Shown: piece after piece, positions 43,447 through 51,332 of the stretch
Position numbering within the stretch: position 1 is the stretch's first letter
Layout of the letters: the number at the start of each line of letters is the position of its first letter
Assembly: GCA_964489735.1 (NCBI GenBank)
Contig: CAZBAL010000002.1
Span: 62,001-126,000 of the forward strand
Source: Andreesenia sp964489735
Lineage (GTDB): Bacteria; Bacillota; Clostridia; Tissierellales; Gottschalkiaceae
DNA: 64,000 bases
Direction: 5' to 3'
Made by a program: the position numbers and the translations under genes
Notes under the pieces: model-generated
Told to the model about the DNA's origin: nothing
Database searches by the model: none
Seen by the model: only the letters and a program-made list of their open reading frames with translations

Positions 43447-43557
43447 ACCTTTACCTCCTAGGAGTTAAATAATAGTTGTCTAATAATTATACACTAAAAC
43501 CCTTAACTTGTGAACCTTTCTCAGCTAAAGTAACCATAATATGGCTTTTTCAATATT

Positions 43558-44814
43558 TTATTCTCTGTTTTTCTGAACAGCTGTAATTGACACGGTCTTA
43601 GGGGTATAGTTTTTTATTTTAACACTTGAACCATCTGCATTATTTACATGAATTGGAGCTTCAAAAGTCCCAGCTTCCTTTATCTGCGATATGTCTAAAC
43701 TCGCATGAATAGAGGCTTCCGATATATTCCTTATCTTCTCCGGATCACCTTCAACTTCCACAGATACTGGAATAGTTGATTGAAAAGAATTTGAAAATTC
43801 AAGTTCTTCATTTGGATTTTGTATATTTGAATTATCAACTTTAATTTCAAGAACTTTCGATTCTAAATCATTTGAATCTTTTTCTTCCTCATCATCAGAT
43901 TTTTTTACAGAAACCTTTACTAGAATTTTATCAGAGCCATTAAGTCTGTATCCGCTTGGAACAATAAATCCTACATTTTTTTCGGTATTTTCAGAAATTC
44001 CCGCAATGTCGAATGCCTCTGTTTCTATTGCATCTACACTGTCTGCGCTCTCATTTTCTTTTATCAGGTTCACCGTCTCCGGTGTCAGCACAACTTTATC
44101 AACTTTATAACCTTCTTTAGGTTCACCAACAATATTTGCGTTTATTTTTACAGGATATGATTTTTCAAACGGAATTAATATTTTGATTTTATCTATACTC
44201 AATTCAACTCCCTTGACTTGGTTGCCCTCAGTATCAACCGGAATCAACTCTGCAATAAATTCTGAATTCTTCTCAGCTTTATTCAAATCTAATCGGGCAA
44301 TTACTCTATACACCTTCATAACTTTAGACTCAGGACCCTCTACAGTACATGATGTAGCCGAAAGAGCCAATTCATTCCTGTCATAGCCTTCAGGTAAATT
44401 TCCACTTATTTCCGCCTCTATATCATATATCCTATTCATCATATTTTCAATTTTGACCTTCATAAATTCCGGTCTATATCTTACAGTGATATTGTTCTGT
44501 CTTATCTTTTCATTATCTCTAAATCTGATTTCATGCTCACCAGCACCGTATTTACTCAGATCTATGCTCACACCCAGATCACTCTTTTTCAATGATGATA
44601 CATCACTTCTTCTTCCACTAACCTCAACCTCTACATTCTTTCTCAAGTCTTCACTGATAACAAGCCCGTTTCTAAGACCATATGTATTAACAGGAACACC
44701 AGAGTACTTGACAGTCCTGGTTGGATTCAGGTCACCCATTGCCATAAACCATAGGAATGCAGCTATTAAGACTGAAAACAACTTAACCATCCTTGAGCTA
44801 TTGAGCTTTTCCAT
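43558..44814 (-). CDS. cdaR: CdaA regulator CdaR (YbbR-repeat protein)
   Basis: 418 residues. One N-terminal helix (KLFSVLIAAFLWFMAM, about 11-26) anchors the protein; the rest, outside the cell, holds about four YbbR repeats, seen in the recurring VPV/IPV-Gx-P-GY pattern (YSGVPVNTYGL, EPKEGYKV, PSGYRLNG). CdaR modulates the diadenylate cyclase CdaA across the membrane. The start overlaps the cdaA stop by 17 bases. GGAGGG precedes it. Confidence 0.9.
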   Translation of the reverse strand: MEKLNSSRMVKLFSVLIAAFLWFMAMGDLNPTRTVKYSGVPVNTYGLRNGLVISEDLRKNVEVEVSGRRSDVSSLKKSDLGVSIDLSKYGAGEHEIRFRDNEKIRQNNITVRYRPEFMKVKIENMMNRIYDIEAEISGNLPEGYDRNELALSATSCTVEGPESKVMKVYRVIARLDLNKAEKNSEFIAELIPVDTEGNQVKGVELSIDKIKILIPFEKSYPVKINANIVGEPKEGYKVDKVVLTPETVNLIKENESADSVDAIETEAFDIAGISENTEKNVGFIVPSGYRLNGSDKILVKVSVKKSDDEEEKDSNDLESKVLEIKVDNSNIQNPNEELEFSNSFQSTIPVSVEVEGDPEKIRNISEASIHASLDISQIKEAGTFEAPIHVNNADGSSVKIKNYTPKTVSITAVQKNRE

Positions 44815-45610
44815 TCCTATCCCTCCATTTTCCGAAAAAACTGCTTTTTTTATCTTTTGAACTATAGTGCGCAGTCAACATCGATTTTATATCTTCTAGT
44901 TCAACAGGTCTTTTCAGTTTACCGTTTTCAGCAACAGAAATGGTCCCCGTCTCTTCAGAAACAACCACAACAAGTGCATCTGATTTTTCAGATATTCCTA
45001 TTGCAGCTCTGTGCCTTGTTCCTAGAGTTTTCTTTATGGAATAATCATCAGACAGCGGAAGAAAACAGCCTGCAGCCTTTATTCTATCATTTAAAATAAT
45101 TGTAGCTCCATCATGAAGCGGTGTATTCGGTGTGAAAATATTCACCAATAGACCTGCCGATATTTCGGAATCCATTTTTGTTCCGGTCTTTGCTATTTCA
45201 TTCAATCCTGTATTTCTTTCGAATATCAGAAGAGCCCCTATCTTGTTATCTGAAAGCTCTTCAAGTGCTTCCGTTATCTGAAATACAACACTATCCTGTA
45301 CTTTTGAGCTCCTGTTTGCACTGAAAAATTTAGTTCTGCCTATTCTCTCCAGTCCTTTTCTCAGTTCATCCTGGAATACTATCAGTATTGCAAAAACTCC
45401 ATAGTTCATCAATTTATCAAGTATCCAGTATATTGTGTAAAGATGTAAATATCTACTTATCTGAGAAACGATAAGCAATATGAGTACACCTTTTAATAAC
45501 TGCTCAGCCCTTGTACCTTTTATGAGCATAAAGCCTCTGTACAGAAAAAAAGCGACTATCAGGATGTCCAGTATATCTATTATCCCAACACTCATAATAA
45601 GCTCTCTCAT
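44798..45610 (-). CDS. cdaA: Diadenylate cyclase CdaA (DacA)
   Basis: 270 residues from the chosen start. Three N-terminal helices (about 8-90) precede the DAC domain, whose catalytic motifs are DGATIILNDRI (about 167-177) and GTRHRAAIGISEKSDA (about 201-216), the DGA and RHR signatures. It condenses two ATP to cyclic di-AMP, which controls potassium and osmolyte balance and wall synthesis. AGGAGG lies 6 bases before the ATG at 45610, two codons inside the longest frame. Confidence 0.94.
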   Translation of the reverse strand: MRELIMSVGIIDILDILIVAFFLYRGFMLIKGTRAEQLLKGVLILLIVSQISRYLHLYTIYWILDKLMNYGVFAILIVFQDELRKGLERIGRTKFFSANRSSKVQDSVVFQITEALEELSDNKIGALLIFERNTGLNEIAKTGTKMDSEISAGLLVNIFTPNTPLHDGATIILNDRIKAAGCFLPLSDDYSIKKTLGTRHRAAIGISEKSDALVVVVSEETGTISVAENGKLKRPVELEDIKSMLTAHYSSKDKKSSFFGKWRDRNGKAQ

Positions 45611-45643
45611 ACGCATCCTCCTGACTTCAGTTATATTGTATGC

Positions 45644-46315
45644 TTATTTTTCAATTTTTATTTTTGCTATTATGCTTTTTTCATTTTCCTCAATACCTGT
45701 CTGCTTAATATTCAGCTTTTCAGTAAAGATAGGTCCATCATAAACTATAGTATGAAACTCTCCATTTTCTCCGGCTGGATCAATTCCAAGTTCCATCATC
45801 TCCGAAATGAATTCGTTATCAAATTCACGACCTAGAATGTTATACTCTTTCAGCTCTTTTTTGCAAGCTACAATCATAGCTTTAAAACCTGATGACACAA
45901 ATTCCTTCACAACATCAGCTCTTTTAATTCCCCAAAGTGGAAAAAGCGGCTTGATACCTGCCTTTAAACAGACATTTTCTATCCATTCCCTATGAGCGAC
46001 AAGATCTATATCTCCGAACACTCCATAGTCTATATTCTCTTCTTTAGCTTCCATCATAAATTTCAGAAGCTTAGATTCATACTTCCCCCAGCCAGCATCT
46101 ACTCTCACAGAGTCTATATCCATAAGTACTGACTGAGCCTCTATTATCTCCTGGCCAAAACCGTGTGCTCTGGTCTTTTCTCCACACTTATCTAACGCAG
46201 TAAATAGCTTTGAAGGTTGGTAACCTGCGTTTTTTGCTTTTAAAAAAGCGAGGGCCGCATCTTTGCCCCCGCTCCATGAAGAAAAGAATTTCTTATTCTC
46301 TTCCATAAATCTCAT
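45644..46315 (-). CDS. Dph6-related ATP pyrophosphatase (DUF71/COG2102)
   Basis: 223 residues. The PP-loop FFSSWSGGKDAALAF (about 10-24) binds ATP, and the conserved GEDGE-like region is present as DPAGENGEFHTIVYDGP (about 179-195). The SWSGGKD and GExGExHT pair define the family of eukaryotic diphthine-ammonia ligase; bacteria have no diphthamide, so the bacterial role is unknown and may be an amidation of another molecule. The start overlaps the PPase stop by 22 bases. An ATG three codons in is equally possible as the start. Confidence 0.85.
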   Translation of the reverse strand: MRFMEENKKFFSSWSGGKDAALAFLKAKNAGYQPSKLFTALDKCGEKTRAHGFGQEIIEAQSVLMDIDSVRVDAGWGKYESKLLKFMMEAKEENIDYGVFGDIDLVAHREWIENVCLKAGIKPLFPLWGIKRADVVKEFVSSGFKAMIVACKKELKEYNILGREFDNEFISEMMELGIDPAGENGEFHTIVYDGPIFTEKLNIKQTGIEENEKSIIAKIKIEK

Positions 46316-47903
46316 ATGCCTGTGTTATATTCGGAACCATCTGTTTCTTTCTAGAAACAAGTTCTTCAACAAATACTCCCTGCTCATCTTCGACATCGAA
46401 TGCCGTAGTTATGATAATATCTTTGTCTGACGCAAAAAGTATATATGATCCCTCTTTGATTATATCTGTGAATGCTAATAGAACCATATAGTAATCTTTG
46501 TCCTCTTTAGTCTTTTTCATGAATTCGATATAATCTTCTTTCTTCTCCATTATCTCATCTATATCAAGGGTAAATACCTGCCCAATACCAACCTTATGAT
46601 CATCAAGCATAAACTCCTTGAAATCTCTGTAGAATATCTCCTCTATAGTAAATCCATCCAAAGACGTACCGGCTTTGAACATCTCCATACCATATTCCTT
46701 AACATCTACACCTACTATTTTTTCTAGTTCAGCGATTGCATCTATATCAACCTGTGTAGTTGTTGGAGATCTCATTATAAGAGTATCTGAAGTGACACCT
46801 GAAAGAAGAAGTCCTGCTATATCTTTCGGTATTTCTATTCCAGACTCTTTAAACATTGAATATACAATCGTACAAGTACTTCCTACTATCATGTTTCTGA
46901 AACTGATAGGATTAGAAGTCATTATACCCCCGATCTTATGGTGGTCTACTATTTCTATTACATTTGCTTCTTTAAGACCATTTACAGACTGTCCATACTC
47001 ATTGTGGTCAACAAGTATTACTTTTTTTCTGTCTGGATTAAGTATATGGTTTCTATTGATGACTCCTAAGAGCTTTCCATCATCATCAACAACTGGGAAG
47101 TCTCTTCTTTTAATCTCAAGCATTACTTCCTTAACATCATCTAGAAAATCTGTTTCTTTAAATGATACAACATCTTCATTCATAACAGTTGATATGCTGT
47201 TAGCTCTGTCTATTACTCTAGCTACAGAAAAAATATTGAGTTCTGAAGCTATAAGGTCAACATTATTTTGTTTAGAAATCTCTAACACTTCATCCAGTAC
47301 TGGCTTGTTGTTCGTACAGATTATCATCTTAGCTTTTTCTGTTGCAGCTTTTTCAGCAACTCTTTGACTAGAAGTGATGATTATTTCGCCTGAATACAGA
47401 TCATCAAAATCATCTATATGCGGTATCACTACTACTTTTCCAGAAGTAGTTCCATCCTCAGAACCATTTAAGATCTTCCCTTTAAGTATGGTTAGAAGAT
47501 TAGAAATTGATGTATCTATTGTATCTAAATCGTATCTCAAAGTTTTTACAGCAATATCTTTAAGATTCGCAACACCAATCAGATGGTCTTCTTCATCTAC
47601 AACTGCAAGCAGTGCTGTTTCATCATCATTAAGTAAGTTTTTACACTCTTCTATTGATTCAGTCGGTAATACCTTGGCTATATCATTGTGCTCTAGATCT
47701 TTAACCTGTGGTCTAACATCAGTTAGTAAACCTGGCTTTTTTATACCGAATCTATTCAATACAAACTCTGTCTCTTTGCTGATCTCGCCCAGTCTTTTAG
47801 GTACAGTGTCAAATCCCTGCTTGTTCTTCAGATATGAAAGCGCAATCGCAGAGGCAATGCTGTCTGTATCAGGATTTTTATGTCCAAATATAAAAGTTGT
47901 CAT
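46293..47903 (-). CDS. Manganese-dependent inorganic pyrophosphatase with CBS and DRTGG regulatory domains
   Basis: 536 residues against about 310 for the plain family II enzyme. The DHH domain starts with FGHKNPDTDSIASAIA (about 5-20), and the metal residues continue in LVDHNEYGQS and IVDHHKIGG. Between the two parts of DHH, residues about 70-300 form an inserted CBS-DRTGG-CBS module, which in known enzymes binds AMP/ADP (inhibitory) and ATP or diadenosine polyphosphates (activating). It hydrolyses pyrophosphate in the cytoplasm. The ATG is chosen over an earlier TTG because GGGAGTGA lies 9 bases ahead. Confidence 0.93.
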   Translation of the reverse strand: MTTFIFGHKNPDTDSIASAIALSYLKNKQGFDTVPKRLGEISKETEFVLNRFGIKKPGLLTDVRPQVKDLEHNDIAKVLPTESIEECKNLLNDDETALLAVVDEEDHLIGVANLKDIAVKTLRYDLDTIDTSISNLLTILKGKILNGSEDGTTSGKVVVIPHIDDFDDLYSGEIIITSSQRVAEKAATEKAKMIICTNNKPVLDEVLEISKQNNVDLIASELNIFSVARVIDRANSISTVMNEDVVSFKETDFLDDVKEVMLEIKRRDFPVVDDDGKLLGVINRNHILNPDRKKVILVDHNEYGQSVNGLKEANVIEIVDHHKIGGIMTSNPISFRNMIVGSTCTIVYSMFKESGIEIPKDIAGLLLSGVTSDTLIMRSPTTTQVDIDAIAELEKIVGVDVKEYGMEMFKAGTSLDGFTIEEIFYRDFKEFMLDDHKVGIGQVFTLDIDEIMEKKEDYIEFMKKTKEDKDYYMVLLAFTDIIKEGSYILFASDKDIIITTAFDVEDEQGVFVEELVSRKKQMVPNITQAYEIYGRE

Positions 47904-47996
47904 CCAATTATTCACTCCCAAATAATAAATTGAAAAAATATTAAACTAAATTAACTACATTATTATATCATATATTCGACAAGGTCATTTCAAATT

Positions 47997-48248
47997 CTAA
48001 ATATCCATATCGTAATAAATAAGCTGCATTTCAACAATATAAGAGTTATCCTTCAGTTTTTCAATGGCTATGTTTCTAGGTTTACCCTCTTCATGGATAA
48101 AATTCAGATACCAAGCAGTTATCTCTCTAAGTGTCTCATCATCAGCTTCACTATAAGCTGAATACACAAGTTTTTCTGGAATCTTCAACACCATCATGTA
48201 GTAACCTTCATTGCATTTAAACTTATTAGACTTAATATCTTTTAACAT
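47997..48248 (-). CDS. Small hypothetical protein ending in YYDMD motif
   Basis: 83 residues, soluble, no recognised domain. Its last 40 residues (LNFIHEEGKPRNIAIEKL, then YIVEMQLIYYDMDI) can be aligned by eye with the end of the 50178-50486 protein, which also has a YYDMD ending. GGGAG lies 8 bases before the ATG chosen; a GTG five codons upstream is less likely. It is just downstream of the pseudouridine synthase gene (17-base gap). Confidence 0.6.
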   Translation of the reverse strand: MLKDIKSNKFKCNEGYYMMVLKIPEKLVYSAYSEADDETLREITAWYLNFIHEEGKPRNIAIEKLKDNSYIVEMQLIYYDMDI

Positions 48249-48265
48249 ACCCTCAACTCCCACTA

Positions 48266-49177
48266 TTATTTATCTAATTTTTCTAAAAGCCTTTTCATAT
48301 CACCAGGTAATTCAGCCGTCAATACTATCTTTTCCTTATTTCTAGGCTGAACTATCTCCAGAGAATATGAATGAAGAGCCTGCCTATCTATAAGTTCCGA
48401 CTCCTCAAAATAAAGACTATCCCCTATTATAGGATACCCTATATACTTTAAATGTACCCTAATTTGATGAGTTCTACCAGTTTCAAGTCTTACTTTTAAT
48501 AAAGACGCATTTTTATATCTTTCTACAACTTCATAATGCGTTACAGCATTCTTACCATCTTCTCTTACGATTCTTTTAACAGAGTCTTCGTTCTCTCTTT
48601 CTATTGGCAGATCAATCGTATCGAAGTCCTTCTCCACAATCCCATCTACAACAGCCATGTAGTGCTTAACCACCTCATCATTTTTAAACTGATCTGAAAT
48701 CTGCTGATGTGAAAAAGCATTCTTTCCTACTAGAAGAACCCCGGATGTATTTTTATCAAGTCTATTGATAAATCTCTCAGTCTTTTTGATTCCTGTTTTA
48801 ATAAAATAGTCGGCAACACCGTTTGCTACTGTACCAAGTGGATGTCTTCTGGTATTGTGTACCACAGTATTCGGCTTCTTATTGATAGCAATCAGGTCTA
48901 AGTCCTCATAGATTATATCAAGATCCACACCCGAATCAGGTAGGGTATCTGTATCTTCATCTGTCATCAGAAGACTGATCTTGTCTCCTTTACTGACAGG
49001 AACGTATCTTCTGACCTTTTTCTCATTTAAAAAGAGCATCCTTTCTCTTACAACTCTCTTTATAAGTCTTGACGATATATTATGTTTTTCTTTGAGATAG
49101 TTTTCTAAATTGTCATAATCTTCTTTGACAATAAAAGATATTGCATTTTCACTATCTCTAAAGTCGAACTCTTCCAA
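48266..49177 (-). CDS. RluA/RluD family 23S rRNA pseudouridine synthase
   Basis: 303 residues. An S4-like N-terminal part (about 28-85, with KRVVRERMLFLNEKKVRR) is followed by the catalytic domain: the catalytic Asp is in FINRLDKNTSGVLLVG (about 137-152), and GRTHQIRVHLKYIGYPI (about 231-247) is the family motif. It isomerises uridines in ribosomal or other RNA; the exact target cannot be told. Start codon is TTG with AAAGGA 8 bases ahead. Divergent to nadK with its own promoter. Confidence 0.9.
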   Translation of the reverse strand: MEEFDFRDSENAISFIVKEDYDNLENYLKEKHNISSRLIKRVVRERMLFLNEKKVRRYVPVSKGDKISLLMTDEDTDTLPDSGVDLDIIYEDLDLIAINKKPNTVVHNTRRHPLGTVANGVADYFIKTGIKKTERFINRLDKNTSGVLLVGKNAFSHQQISDQFKNDEVVKHYMAVVDGIVEKDFDTIDLPIERENEDSVKRIVREDGKNAVTHYEVVERYKNASLLKVRLETGRTHQIRVHLKYIGYPIIGDSLYFEESELIDRQALHSYSLEIVQPRNKEKIVLTAELPGDMKRLLEKLDK

Positions 49178-49214
49178 TTTCTCAATCCTTTACCTTATAT
49201 ATTTCTTATATCAT

Positions 49215-49243
49215 ATTATATTACTTCTTAGTATACAGTACAA
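49215..49243 (-). promoter_or_regulatory. Promoter of the pseudouridine synthase gene
   Basis: TTGTAC, 17 bases, TATAAT on the minus strand, about 38 bases before the TTG start. Confidence 0.7.
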
Positions 49244-49284
49244 GATTCTATACATAAAACATCCCTACAAATCAATAAAGAGAT

Positions 49285-49314
49285 TTGCTGTTCCATTATA
49301 ATACGTTCTATACT
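49285..49314 (+). promoter_or_regulatory. Promoter of nadK
   Basis: TTGCTG, 18 bases, TATACT on the plus strand, about 50 bases before the nadK ATG. Back to back with the minus-strand promoter at 49215-49243. Confidence 0.6.
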
Positions 49315-49365
49315 ATAATTAATAGTACAAGTAGTACAATTCTTTTATTCAGGTGGTGAGAAAAG

Positions 49366-50166
49366 ATGAAAAATTTATTGGTCAATATACTTCACAACGA
49401 AAACAAGGAATCTCTAAATGCACTGGACATATTGACACAGAAGTTATGTGCAGCTGGATTCACTTTTACAACAAATCCTTCTGATAACGCTTTTGTAAAT
49501 ATCTGCATAGGTGGAGATGGCGCTTTTTTACGAGCAGTCCATTCTACAAACCTGTCCCAAATCCCATTTCTGGGAATTAATACAGGTCACCTGGGGTTTT
49601 TTCAAGAAATTCTGCCTGAAGAAATAGACTATTTAGTTGAGTCACTTAGCACTGGTAATTACAGAATTGAAAAGATCGATTTGATAGAAGCAAAAATCAT
49701 TTCAGACACTGAAATCATCAATGCATTAGCCGTTAATGAATTTGCAATAAAAGGCCTTGCAAATAAAGTAATTCACGTTGACGTTTACATAGACCATATG
49801 CTGTTTGAAAAAATAAGTGGTGATGGTGTCATTGTTTCTTCACCGATAGGAAGTACGGGTTACAACTATTCGTGTGGTGGCAGTATAATATCACCTAAAT
49901 TAAGAGCTCTTCAGCTGACTTCGATTGCTCCAATAACATCAAAAGCATATAGAGGTCTAAATAACAGCTTGATACTCCCTGCGGAGTCGTCTCTGATAAT
50001 CAGACCAGAAGACAAGGATGAAGTAATAAACATCATATCGGATGGTATTCAATACACTCATTCCGGGGTAACTGAAATCAAGTTCTCTTATTCAGATAAA
50101 ACACTTAATAAAATGACAGTAAAGAAAAAAAGCTTTTGGAAAAATGTTAAAGAAAAATTCTTATAG
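49366..50166 (+). CDS. nadK: NAD kinase
   Basis: 266 residues. The GGDG motif is in CIGGDGAFLRAV (about 47-58), NTGHLGFF (about 73-80) follows, NEFAIKG (about 124-130) and SPIGSTGYNYSCGGSI (about 164-179) complete the active site. It phosphorylates NAD to NADP. It begins with AGGTGGTG ahead of the ATG and is followed by a small gene 11 bases later. Linkage to an RluA gene is unusual only in that the two are divergent. Confidence 0.92.
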   Translation: MKNLLVNILHNENKESLNALDILTQKLCAAGFTFTTNPSDNAFVNICIGGDGAFLRAVHSTNLSQIPFLGINTGHLGFFQEILPEEIDYLVESLSTGNYRIEKIDLIEAKIISDTEIINALAVNEFAIKGLANKVIHVDVYIDHMLFEKISGDGVIVSSPIGSTGYNYSCGGSIISPKLRALQLTSIAPITSKAYRGLNNSLILPAESSLIIRPEDKDEVINIISDGIQYTHSGVTEIKFSYSDKTLNKMTVKKKSFWKNVKEKFL

Positions 50167-50177
50167 GAGGATTCGCA

Positions 50178-50486
50178 TTGGAAGAAAGTATACAAAAATA
50201 TTATGAAATGGGAATGAATGACTTCATTCTAAGATCATTAGATGATATCAAAGTGCTTTATGGAGTTGTTCCTGAAGATACAGAAGGCTATGATCAGCTT
50301 CCTTCAGAAAAACAAGAAATATACAGGGAATTTCTACTTAAATTTTTTAATTCCTGGGGATTAGACGCAAGACTAAATCTAAAACCTATTGACTTGAAGG
50401 AAGATGGAGAGTATATGAGATTTCATTTTTCATATTATGATATGGATGACTATCTCACTATAGTAAGCCGAATGGCTTGGAGATAG
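50178..50486 (+). CDS. Small hypothetical protein with YYDMD motif downstream of nadK
   Basis: 102 residues, soluble, acidic, no recognised domain. Start codon TTG, with AGGAGG 7 bases ahead. The end FHFSYYDMDDYLTIVSR resembles the ending of the 47997-48248 product. Probably co-transcribed with nadK and ended by the strong terminator at 50496-50546. Confidence 0.65.
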   Translation: MEESIQKYYEMGMNDFILRSLDDIKVLYGVVPEDTEGYDQLPSEKQEIYREFLLKFFNSWGLDARLNLKPIDLKEDGEYMRFHFSYYDMDDYLTIVSRMAWR

Positions 50487-50495
50487 TATAAATAT

Positions 50496-50546
50496 AAAAG
50501 CATATTGGATTTGATAAATACAAAAAATCAAATCCAATATGCTTTT
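50496..50546. terminator. Strong bidirectional terminator
   Basis: A 20-bp perfect stem (50496-50515 with 50527-50546) with an 11-base loop; seven T follow on the plus strand and TTTT-ATATT on the minus strand. It lies between the convergent 50178-50486 and 50562-51278 genes. Confidence 0.9.
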
Positions 50547-50561
50547 TTTACAGTCTTTCGA

Positions 50562-51278
50562 TTATTCCTTTTTATTCAAAAAATAAGGACATCTTGTTTT
50601 TATACACTGCTTATTATGTGATTTAAATTCACAAAATGGATGTATATTCTCAGTATCTAATAACTTTATTCCATTTTCATCGTATAGGTTCTCAGCAGCT
50701 TTTATTATAGACAAGAATGTATTTCTCTTGCAGCATCTAGGTCCGCCCACTTCACCAATATCCATCAGTATCGAACCGGTCATCTTATTTGCAAAGCCCC
50801 ATGAACTCTCAGTGAGAGGCGTGGCTTCTGTAATTACTGATGCGAATATTCCAGCTCCTACAGCTGCTCCACATGATCCATAGTAACCACATAGTCCGCC
50901 CTTGACATCAGCTGCTCTTTCCTTAGCTATAACCAGCTTTCTTTCCTTCATCTTCTGGTCCCCCAGCTTATTATAATAAGCCGTAATCAATGCTGCTGGT
51001 ACTAGAAAATGATGTTCAGGTCCATGCAGATTTATGCTGGGATTATTCATTACCTCGTAAACAATCTTCAGCGGATCTGTTTCTTTTGACTCATTGCAAT
51101 ACTCAATAATATAATCATTTCCACTCTTGTTATGACATGCGTCACAGATATAGTGCCCATCAGGACATTTCACATTTACCTCAAATGTTTCTCCGCAAAT
51201 TTCACATCTGATTTCAGACAAATCCTGAGTATAAACGAGTTCTTTCCCACACATCATACAACCCTTATTATGCCTCAT
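50562..51278 (-). CDS. DUF5714-type cysteine-rich protein
   Basis: 238 residues. The N-terminus has zinc-ribbon-like CxxC pairs (CMMCGKEL, CEICGETF, CPDGHYICDACHN, about 7-47). The core contains GPEHHFLVPAAL (about 85-96), a glycine-rich GGLCGYYGSCGAAVGAGIFAS (near 127-147) and GPRCCKRNTFLSI (about 178-190), and the end has CEFKSHNKQC-CPYF. Such a number of cysteines suggests metal or Fe-S binding. I associate it with DUF5714 of anaerobes; function unknown. Single gene, about 55 bases before pepF. Confidence 0.72.
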   Translation of the reverse strand: MRHNKGCMMCGKELVYTQDLSEIRCEICGETFEVNVKCPDGHYICDACHNKSGNDYIIEYCNESKETDPLKIVYEVMNNPSINLHGPEHHFLVPAALITAYYNKLGDQKMKERKLVIAKERAADVKGGLCGYYGSCGAAVGAGIFASVITEATPLTESSWGFANKMTGSILMDIGEVGGPRCCKRNTFLSIIKAAENLYDENGIKLLDTENIHPFCEFKSHNKQCIKTRCPYFLNKKE

Positions 51279-51332
51279 AACCTCACCTCAAAACTGTTAC
51301 ATAATCTGTTATATAATTATTCTATTTTTGAT

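Noticed and set aside
46675..47925. Plus-strand open frames of 230 and 183 codons
   Set aside because: They lie wholly opposite the manganese pyrophosphatase gene, have Ser/Ile-rich low-complexity translations, no ribosome sites and no recognisable domain; they are shadows.
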